Origin: Phoronis australis
Taxonomy: Eukaryota > Phoronida > Phoronidae
NCBI GenBank assembly: GCA_002633005.1
Contig: NMRA01000677.1
Location: 146,926 to 210,925 of the forward strand
Reading direction: 5' to 3'
Length of the DNA: 64,000 nt
This document shows positions 26,201 through 37,800 of this stretch, piece after piece. Position 1 is the stretch's first letter. Each line of letters begins with the position of its first letter. The notes beneath the pieces were generated by a model. It saw nothing but the letters and a program-made list of their open reading frames with translations. It made no database searches and was not told where the DNA came from. The position numbers and the translations under genes are program-made.

Positions 26201-29200
26201 TCTGGGTTCAGTTTGTAACTACATCATTGATAGGTTCAATAGGTCAAACAAGGTCACCTGATCCTTAATGGCCTTTCTTCATTAATGGCAAGATATCCTT
26301 GGCTTAGGAAAGCATCAATCTATAAAGAAGGTTAAATACCCCCCTTGAAACGAAGTTTAAAAACCCATATGTAGCCCCAAGGCCGGCTTTCCCACAGAAA
26401 GGGTTGCCAACTTGCGTGGAGATTTTGTCATCAAGGGAGATAAATCTAAGGTAGGAAGTTTTTTGACTTCGCAGTATTGGTGGCCTTACCATCTTTGGTA
26501 GATGAATGAAATAAGAGGCAACCACCACAACGGGTATTGGCTTGGGTTAGGTTTTCGCATAAGGTATTATCTCGGTTTCCATTTTCCAAGCAGTCCGTGT
26601 GCAAGGATATACCCTTACCGATTATGTGGAAAAGTAAACCCAGGATAGTGACCTCGGCTGGCAGTAAACAGCTGTATTTTGGCCATGAACATTTTAGTCT
26701 TTCTGAGTTTATAAATCAATGGTATATATTGCCAGCAATTCCCTTGTGGGCATAAGTGCTGTTTGTCTGTAACTCTCATGTCATATGATTGGCCATAGAC
26801 TGCTGCTGCCACCTTTGGTAGCAGATTGTGGAAGATAATAGAAATTGGCTGAAATCAGTTGTTAGCTTTATGTCAAATTGAGCAACAAGATATTTAACAT
26901 AATTTTCGAGATCATTAGCTTTTGGTCACGTAAATGCAGAACATAAACTTGTGCCCTTTGAAAACTAAGATTCTTTGCCCAGTCCTAGCTGAGGTAGTTG
27001 TTTTTATTTGCGTAAGCTGTTTTTATACTGCAAAACTCTGTGAATTCAGGCGCAGTCTGCATCTTGATGACCAGCTTCACAGCCTATCTTTGTTGAACAA
27101 CATGCTTGTCAAAAGTATGAGATCGCTGTCTCAGATTTGACTGCATGGGTGGATGATCTGTGATGAGATGGCCATCTGGACCCTGTTTCATGACTTAAGA
27201 CAGAAAATTAGTCTTACGTTCCACGCAACTATTTCTCAAAAATAGTTCACCTGAGCAAAAAGCAGTCTCCAAGAATACACTCATAACTGCTGGTATTGCT
27301 AAACTCTTAGACTGTGAAGCGCTCTTAATTACTTGGTTAAACCAGTTTGTTCAGCAATTGTAAAGTGAAGGCGGAAGACGAAGTTTCTGAAACAGACCCC
27401 AGATACATTTTTGTTGAGCGGGCTACTTCATTGTGATCTATTTGCGCAGTGCTTGCTTATTTTGACAGGTACTGGATAAGGACATTTCCCGCAAATTTCG
27501 ACCTCGACTCTGAACTGAGTAAAGTAGTGCAGTCATTTCAAGCAAAGATACAGTCTGATGGCAATAGTAAATTAAAAGATTTGGTTGATATCTCAAAAAT
27601 GTAAGTATTACTAAACACACTTCATCTCAGTGTTGTCAAATTTATTTCTTAAATGTTTCCACAAATTGATTCTTCACGTGTTTTAAGTGCACGATATGGC
27701 AGAAAAGTGGATTTTCAAGTTGTGCTAAATTTTTAACTTAATTTATTTATTTGATTAATTATGAGCCCAGTCTATCTCAGTTTAAGCGCAGTTTGTACCT
27801 CATAACTGTCATGACAAAAACTCGTGGTAAAACTTTAACTACTGGTATCTGTAGCCATGGTAACCCTCCATTTATTTGGCACAGAAATATTTCCCATTTT
27901 TCCATTTTTTCAAAGGCCAATAATTATTTTGATACAAATATTTGAAATTAGCAGATGTTGCTTAATGACAGCTTCACAGTACATACCATGCTAGTAATAG
28001 TCTAAGCAAATTTCAATCTTCATGTTTGTGAAGAAATTTGAGAAAATAGAATTTGCGTGGTAAATAACTGAAGAATCCCATGCATCCTGAGTTGGCCTTT
28101 GAAAAATAAAATAATGACAATTTGGCAGTTATCCAGAATCATTGAAGGGTTAACAGTACTTTTAGCACAGTGATTGAGTTTATCCAAGTCCTGATCAATA
28201 GGACACCAGATACAATCAGCGATCAGACTCTTACTAATTCGGAGTCCAATACTCGCAATTTCAACTCAAGTCAACTCCGCTTTCCATGTAAGCCTATCTG
28301 ATGCCAGACTTGAACAGTGTTTGTCTTTTTTTTTAAGTAATATTCAAAACTTGCGTCAAGCCCAAAATTGGACGTTTTTGTCCTAATATCTTTCTTTCGC
28401 ACAAAAGTTTCTCTACTCTAGTCTGCAACATAATTCAAGACAATTGGATCATTAGTTAGGCACGGTTCATTTTATAAAAAAAACATGCCTAGGGGCCATG
28501 ACCCACTAGTAGTCAAATCTATTGGTCAATTTACATTATGTATGGGTCTCTTTAATTTCTTTTCCCTTTTCCAATACGATTTTTCAACAGCATTTCAAGT
28601 GTTATTTTGTCTAACGTCTCACGCCGTTATGCGTCTAGTGATTAGTCTTAACACAAACTGCATTTTAACCAAACATAATTTCCTCAGTTGGAACCTGCAT
28701 TTTATGATATGCAAAGCAATGTGGTACGCAGTAGTTTGCGGCGTCTGGCAACGCGGGTGTGATATTGACAAAGGCAATGGTGGCGACAGGGGCAGGATAA
28801 AATTTGAATTTTTCTGAGCCCCCTGCAATAATGTTTAGATTCCTAAGTGCCAGGCAATTGATCGAAGCATCCAGAGCTATTCCTGTTGACTGAATGACCC
28901 ATTTATGAACTGTACTGTATTTCAGCCGTCTGCCTCAAAGTGAATCTCTTCTGATATTGTTGTAGTCCGTCATATGATTGGATGAGAGTTGTGTCCGTGC
29001 GTAATCCTTCCATATCACGGCGGAATCAAAAGGTCAATCTGGTCTTTGAGCAGCTGGAGCCGGTAGTGTTGGCTGATCAGCTCACGTATCTAGAGTTCAA
29101 GGCCTTCCGAAGGATCTCAGTACGTTCTTTACAGCATTGAGCTACATATTTCACTGGAATGTCGTCTGTATGGAGACATAAATCTACGTGTGATATTTGT

Positions 29201-32200
29201 TATTCATATCTAATGTTGACGTTCAAAAGTTTTTCAAAGTTCAAATTCTTACCAACATATGTTTAAATACTTATTAGCGTCGGAAAAATGAAAGAGTTAT
29301 TATGTAATTGCTCAGTGATGTTTCTATGCCCCTATAGTTATCTGCGGTTAGTTTTTTGTCGTAGTGTGAACAACAATATGTGTAGCCACATAATCTCAAA
29401 ATGTTTTTTCATTTACGAAAAGTTTTCGGAGACGGACATCACCTTTCTTCCTGATAAAGTACTGTTATAAGAACTATGAATCCTTTGCTTAAATATTGGG
29501 GAAAATATTAGAGTAAATTTCTAGATTTATGTTTCTTGTATCATTTATGCTTTGTTTTACTTGTGAAGTGAAATGGTGATGCATGCAATTTCAACTGTTG
29601 GCTCTTTGAAAATTTCACCAGTCGACCTCGTAGTCATCAGTTCTGTTAAGGCCTGGTCCAGGCTACATGGTTGGGTGGTCGCATGAGTTCCACGGTTCAT
29701 AATTTGGGTACTCTAGTTTCTTACGGACCCAAGCACATATTTGTGGACTTGGAAATTCGATAAGCGAGTGTTTTCACAACTGTCAATCAGAAATGTTGAG
29801 GCGAGCACTTAATCCATGTTGTGTGACGGGACATGCTATTGGCAAGCTCAGACGAATCGCACAATAGATCACATGTCATTGGGTTAATAAGATAACACAC
29901 CACTGATTAGATTGCTTAGTGTAGATTCCTTATGAAATGTATTATTTAGTTTACAGATTTTAGAAATTACTGCAATTCAATGATTCTCAAAGAGAACCAG
30001 AAGCTTGAAAGATCTGTGGCGTTATTCAACGGCCTGTCCAGCTGGATTCAGTGTATGGTACTTAGTAAGACTACACCCCAACAGAGGGCAGATGTCATTG
30101 TCAAGTTCCTTAATATTGCCAAAGTAAGTGATGCCTAAGTTTGACAACTTCTGAGCACAGCACAGGGGTTTAGTTCATGGATTGTCATGTGCGAGGTCAG
30201 AGATCAAAGTCTGTGTTCTTTGTCGTATACTATGAGGATTCCTACACCTTTCTTTTGCCTCTCTGCACTCGGTCGTAACTTGAGGGCGTGCCAATGAGTG
30301 AATGTGATGTGAATGTAATAATCCTCTGTCTTGAGGTTGTACTTGTTAAACATGTATTAAAAAAGTTATTTATTATTCGTGACTGTTTGAATTTTTGTGG
30401 TGGGGTGTGTATAGCACTTTGTAACAAAACTACTCCCCACTTACTTGTAGTCAGTTTATGCACATTATCATTCATGTATTAGTGACTGAATTTATAATTA
30501 TTTTACTCGCATGTCCACGTATATTTACCGCATGATGAAAAATTGGAATTTTATTTTGTCTAGTGAAGTTTCTCACAAAATTTAGAACATTCAAGAATCA
30601 GTATTACTATTGCACAGTGCAGATGTAGTGTAGCAAATACTTGCCTTGGTTGACTTTCCATTTACTAAAGCAAGCTTCGAAATGTTTTTGAAAAGTATAG
30701 AATACAGCCAAATTTTTTCCTTCAAATAAAAGAGAAGTTATTAATTCCCCATGAGTTTCTTGTGAGAACTCTCGACATATCGCCTTTAATCAAGTTGTGC
30801 TTATAGTTTACATTTTCCGTTCCTTTTAGCGACTTCATCACATTCAAAACTACAACACCCTTATGGCGGTTGTCGGCGGTCTAACTCACAGTGCCCTAGC
30901 TAGATTGTCAAGAACAAACGCATGTCTTCCCTCGGATGCTCAGAAGGTATGAGTCATTTTTATCAATACCAAAAGCAGAAAATGTGACAATAAAATTAGA
31001 AAAAAATTAATCATCGAATGTGCAGTAGCGTTTAGCTAAATGTAGGCATGTAATCTGATCAAGTACAGAACTCATGCGTCTCCGTTGTGTGTATTATTGA
31101 GGCGAATGGTTGTTTGTTGTTGATCGTAATTCTTGAATTTGGGACGGCCAATCTTGCCTATTTCTAAACTTTTGTGGAAGCTCCGTCCTTGAGCAAAATA
31201 ATTAATTTTTCACTGTCCTTAACTGGAGAGTTTTTATCGTAAATCTTCAGGAAAAAGTGCGATGGCAAAAGTACTTGCAAAGTAGCTAACTAACGTTGAG
31301 ACTTGCCTGTGTTGGTGTCCAGAGACTGAATTTGATGAAGCTTATGCTTCTGTTTTCAGACACTGACTGAGTTGACAGAGTTACTATCGTCCAGTAACAA
31401 CTTTGCCAATTACAGAAGGGCGATTGGCCAAGCAGAGGGATTCAGAATACCTATACTGTGAGTGTGCTTTGGTGACAATGTTTTGTGTAAAATGGTTTAA
31501 GGTTATGTAGGACCTTAGAAAACGTGTCCAAATTTGGCACCGTAATGGCGGTTTTGGTATTTCATGGTGAACATTTAACATTTGTTGAACATGTGCTGCC
31601 ACTGTGAAAGAAAAGCTTGACATTATACTCTCAGTGTCTCTTTCGTTTTCAGTGGTGTCCACCTAAAAGACATGATATCATTGCACACAGCTCTACCAGA
31701 TAAGTTGGAGAATGATCAAGTCAACTTCAGAAAGATGGTCCAACTAAGTATGATCTTCACAGAGTTGACACGTCTACAGAATGCCACGCCCCCGTGTGAC
31801 GCCAACATCGATCAAGTCAACACATTACGTGTGAGTCTCTTGACCTTTATAGAGGTCAGCGTGACCTGGACGTTTGAGTTGGAATGCTATAATCCAGATG
31901 CTTGTATCGGGATGGCCGCATTTTCCATAGTTAAATAGTTTTCATGAACTAATCCTTTTTGCTTTGTTCCATTTCATCAAAGTTTTTGTGGGAATTATAC
32001 AAACGTGAGCAAACTTGTTGGGCAGCTGCAGTGAAGTTTCTGCCATCCTTAGAAATAACGGCGAGTTAATATTAGTAAGTGTATAAGTAAATAACATTAG
32101 GTATATTGAATTCTGTCATGTTTCGCTCAGTAATGGAGATAATAAATTGTAACTAAAATAAAAAGTTAATCTACCATTGTTTACGTCTCCAGCTTTGTCT

Positions 32201-34773
32201 TGACTTGGTGTACACTGAAGATGAAATCTACGAGTTGTCATTAGCTAGAGAACCAAGGAACTCAGTGTCATCCGTAAGTTGTCAGCATTTATGCATATTC
32301 CGCTATCTTCACTAATTAATTAGTGCAACACGCTCACTATTTAACGATACTTGTTTTCAAAAATGCCAACTCTTCATCAAAGTTTCAGCCAAAATCATGT
32401 AGGAAATCATAAGTAAGTTAATTTCAAGTCGATGTTTTTTCAACTAGAACATTTTTTAAACTGTCGAGTAACATTTCGTTTCATTACTTAAATTAAATTA
32501 TAATGACAATATACTGTAAAATAGCACTTATTTAGGACAAAATATGGCGAACACTTGAAACTGTATTTTTCATCAGTTTTTTTCTTTGAAGATAAATAAT
32601 ATATGGTGACAATTCATTTTTAATTTCTGTATCATAGCTACTTTGAGAAAGTGTTTTGAAAAATTGAGGGTATTCACAACTGTGTTAGAATAGGATTACT
32701 TATGGCAGCTAGTTCTGCTTGAATTTGTTGAGATTTTACCGTAAACAGTCTGAGGCTCTGTTTCGTGCGGGAAACTCAAACTTTTCAAAATGTAATAGAT
32801 GAACTGTTCACCTTACGGCTTGTGTCCATTACAGCCTCCAACTCCTACTAAACCAGTGGTGTTCGCCGACTGGTTAGACGGTGTCAGTCCACCAGATGTC
32901 GACACAATCAACAAACATGTCCATGATATGGTAGAGGTAAGAACTTGAAACAGTCTTATAATTACTTATTATTGGACCTCAGGTGTAACCTACAAACAAT
33001 CTTTAATTTGGGAAATACTTGTTATTTAGTGAATTCGTCTATGCCTGGTTTCCTTACGCATACTAACATTTGAGTTTTGTAAAATAAATATATTTATTTA
33101 TTAGGTGATACCTTTAGTTCTTGTCCACTTCCAGTTACCGAATAGTTAAGGTAACCTTATGTTCTATTAAAACTTAGACATTAATTTTTCATTATTATAA
33201 GGTGATACCTTTAGTTCTTGTCTACTTCCAGTTACCGGATAGTTAAGATATTCTTATATTCAATTTAAACGTTGGGCATTATTTTTACATTATTCAGTCT
33301 CTTGTTTAACTCCTGGTGACTGGTTGCATTGTGATTACTGACTTTCGAATGCGTTTGAAAACGTGAAAGTTAATTAAAACATGAAATTGCTACATGAAAA
33401 ACACCTCCTTACACAAGGTTTCTAACATGCTGTCGTTTTCATTCGGAAACGTGTCAGTTATGACCTTAGTTAAGAACACAATTATTTTCCCAAGAGTCTA
33501 CCTCAGTAATGAGATGTGACCTTATTAATGATGTTGAGCACTTTCACTCCCTCTATAGGCAGTCTTCAATAACTATGACCTCAGTAAAGATAGAGCCAAG
33601 TACCTTCACTTATAGAACACTTGCTTCTGGGGACTGTTTAATGATGTATGACTTCATTAATGATATGGAGCACTTTCACTCTCTCTATAGGCAGTATTCA
33701 AGAACTATGACCATGACAGAGATGGCTTCATTTCCCACGATGAGTTTGACCAAGTTGCTGGCAACTTTCCTTTCATTGAGTCCTTCTGTGTCTTAGACGC
33801 CGATCAGTAAGTGATTTAGTGACCATGAGTCAGATTTAAACTTTTTAATTTTTGCCCCTTCGATTAATTGCATTCAATGAAAAAGAAGTGTACTCGAACC
33901 TCAATTTTTATAAGGCACTTGATGTTCAGTTATAAAATATTGTACTCTTGAGTTTCTTTTCTTGGTTATTGTTCATACTACCTTAAGTGTTTCTTGCCAG
34001 ACATGTGGTCACATACCATGGTTCCATTTTACGTTAACTTATAACCGTTGCGTGTATCATACGTCTGGACCCTTTCTGTACAAGTCACAGAGCTCTCAAA
34101 TTCTGTGAAAGCTAGAGAGGGAATAGTATACTATGAGAAGTGTGAAGACTTAAAGTCATATTATTTAGTGCTGCATGAATGGGCCAAAATAAAATAAAAT
34201 AAGAATGGAACAGTTTATGAATCCAAACATAACGCTAGTAAGCTCCATTTCAACCATTATACAACTATACAAAACAAATGGTTACCAATATTTCACACTT
34301 AAATGAGGATCACAAAATCAAATCAAAGTATATTTGATCCTTGCCATTGTGTGAAGCCAGATATCCCAAGGTAATAGACATATCAGCTAAACAGCCCTCA
34401 CTATGAATTATTTAAAATAACCTTTGTCTAATGAGGGTGGATCTATAGCAAACAAAGGAATCAACTTTGGTGAACGAAAATTTGTTACGTAATGCTCACG
34501 GAAACTCAAGAACGCCAATGACGTGCAAAGGCTAGTAATCTTGCATATTTTCTTATTTAAATAAAAACTTAAAGGTATTCCACAGTTTTTCAATTACGAA
34601 ATTGTGTTATTACATATATTTGTAACATAGATCAATTTATTTATACACCTACAAAATATGTCAATCGACAGATACTTGCAATGTTGGAAAGATTTTGTGT
34701 TAGTTTTGCCCAAATAATTTTGTGTCGCGTTTGTTGCTTTGCTCCTTCTTCCTGTTATCTCCCTTGTTTTCAT

Positions 34774-34805
<32 letters not shown>

Positions 34806-37800
34806 ACTACACGTGTATATAAAGCGTTATGCTTTGACCTAGATATAACATTATGGGTACCACTCGTGTTTCACAATATTCTCTGTGCTCACAGAGATGG
34901 TTTAATCAGCAAAGCAGAGATGAAGACCTATTTTGTTCGTGCCAACTTCCACGCCCTGAGGAGTCACTTCAAGCATGACTTCCACGAGACGACCTACTTT
35001 AAGCCTACGTACTGTGTACGCTGTACAGGTCTACTATGGGGACTCATCAAGCAGGGATGGAAATGCAGAGGTGAGAATGTAGCCAGGGTTTATATTGGGA
35101 TTCGATTACTTAAAGCAGCTATAAACATGGGGCCCATTCCAGGAAACTGACTTACGTTCATGTCTTTTACTCGAGTCTAAGATTTGTCTCAACTTCCAAA
35201 TTTGGAAACTTCCACCGCCACTAAGTTAGTCAAAATTAGGACAAAACTTAAGACGAAAACTTTAGTAGTCTATCTTAAAATTGAGTGAAATTTAAGATTT
35301 ATCTTAGCCAGTTCCCTTGCAATGAGCCCCTGCCCACCGTTGCGCAATAAATAACTTTTGATTTAGACCACTTACAGATGTGAAATGGGTCTCAAATTAT
35401 TCCTTAGTGCAATTACTTGTGATTTCTGAGTTTAGGAAGAGCTGACGGTTGTTACTGCTTGAGACAAGACGCTACACGATGACTTGTCACAGCGTGTCAT
35501 TTTAATCGCCGAGCTTGACCCCAAGCAATAAGGAACTGGTGCTCTTTGCAACAGTGAAAGCCACCTCTTATCAAAATAAGGAACTAGCTCAGTCCAATTT
35601 TATAGCTTAGGTGGCGCCTTCTGTGGCCTTAATCAACGATTAGTTTCTTCAGTGGAACACTGCTTTGATATGACGTAACGTTACAGAATTAGTCGTCTTG
35701 TTTCTAACTCTGGTTAGAAATGATTCCTTGGCTTGAGAAGAGCTGAAATGTTGTTATTGGTTCAGACTAGGCGCATGAAGTTTGCTTGTCACTGATACTA
35801 AGCCTGCGAAGCAGTAAGAATGTCAGGGGCATACCAGCCTTTTTGTTGTGACCAATAATTTAATTCAAACAAAGACTGAGAACAGAGTGACATTGCTTTG
35901 GAAGAGCAAATGTGTTTCTACTCGAAATCCTATAGCAAATTGATCAATTCCATGCCACGGTTCAAATAAAATTGCAATGTTGTACTTGAATAATGCGACG
36001 TGGTTGTTTAAGTTTTGAGATGGAGTCTGAGTCCAGTCTGTCAGTATGGTTCAGTCAGTGAGAAAAAGTAGCCAAGATTTGTCTGGAAATGAATCATCAT
36101 TCCAGGTTATTGTTAAACTTAACTCAATTTGGAGATCACTGTGGCTCTTATGCCCTGGAGTGGAGCCTGACCACCAACCCCTTATTGTTCTTATTCAATG
36201 GACAATTTGATCCGTTAAAAGGATCATTGGTCACTGAAAATCAACTTGCCTGATACTTGGTAAGATAGCCAGGTGTCCATGTTTGTATTGCCATGCAATG
36301 GTTGCTTGCAGGCTCTTGCACCATCTGTTCTTGGCAAATATATCTTGGGGCAGATGTTGACTTGCAAGGCCTGGAATTAAGTCTGTGTTTGGAATGTTTC
36401 AGTTTAACATGGAAAATCCTTAAATGTAGCAAAGTTGTGACATCTTAATTATTTTAGAGTCTGACATATTGATTGCAGGTCTGGTATATGTTTTTGTCAA
36501 CAAACTGTTTTCTACCTTCAGTACTAAAACATTAAAAATATGTGTTATTGAATGGTAAAGCATCTGATTCACCAATTTTTGACAAAAATTATTGCTAAAA
36601 TTTGTCTTTTTTCAAATGTTTCTTATGTTCTTTTTGGAGATCTGATGAGGTATGTTTTTGTCAACACACTGTTTGCTACCTTCAGTTATTAAAAACATTA
36701 AAACTATGCATTTTCATAGTGTTATTGAGCGGTAAAATATCACCAATTTCAGACAAAAATTGCTAATTAAAAAATTGATTGTTTTTCAAATGTTTCTTAT
36801 ATGTGCACATTAGTTTGTCAAATTATTGTGTGATGGTAGCTATAGTATAGAATTTAATATTTATCTTTCTTTAAGTATTTATTTGGTACAAGTAACCTTT
36901 TATTGAAAAAAATGAAAAAAGCAAAATTTCACTTAATGTCCACCCTGTTATGAGACATTCTAAATCGGTGAGGTTTTAACCATAAGTGTCGTTCTATCCT
37001 GGAGTAAACTCAGGAGCAAAATTTGAGGCAACTTTTTTGCTCTTGCAGAATGTGGAATCAACGCCCACAAACATTGTCGAGATTTGGTTGTGTACGAGTG
37101 TCGTCCTAAAGTGAATGCCGGTAGTTCTGGGAAAGGAGGCGGAGGCAACCTGTTGACACCCAACGGCAGTCCCCCGACTAGTGAGTATACGGTAATTGTC
37201 CGGATAAATGCCCAGGGCGTTAAATACAAAAATTTGCTGGTGAACATTAGTTAATCTGAATGGAATTTTAAAGGGAAATTGATTAAAATGTTGGGGAGGG
37301 AGACAAGCCAACTGTGGATGGGTATTTATCTGGTTAGTTACGTAAGTATAGCTGTCGGTAGTATGATTGTAAAATGTTTAATATTATACCCGTTCAGACA
37401 GTTATGTGCCTGTGCTCAAATTTTCAATAATTTCAATTTTAACTGTCTGTCATTTTACATGAACATTCTAAGTTTATAGGGTCAGGACTACTTGAAGCGT
37501 CCATGTTTTTGTGTGTTACCCGACAAAGAGCTTCTCCCAAAATGCATGCATTGATTGTGCTTCCTGTTTTTGTTTATCACAGAAATAGGGCCAGAACAAC
37601 GTCCTTTGTTGCACCATGCGTTAACTTGTTCTTGTAGTTGTGGAATTCCTTATACCTAGTTCTTCCCAAACACAGTTTCTTCCCAGTTATTTGGAATTAG
37701 GCACATTCTAGCCTTAACCCCATCACAGATGTGAATGCCTACTAGCTCATTCAAATGCCTCAAACAAAGTTAACTGAGCTTACAGCTCACGTTGAGGCGC

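Noticed and set aside
34722-34900. Frame running through the TG microsatellite into RASGRP exon 13
   Set aside because: It is intron read-through; the CTCACAG acceptor at 34894 marks the exon start.
36994-37311. Minus-strand frames opposite the RASGRP C1 exon
   Set aside because: They are antisense shadows of a conserved plus-strand exon whose splice sites and zinc ligands fit.
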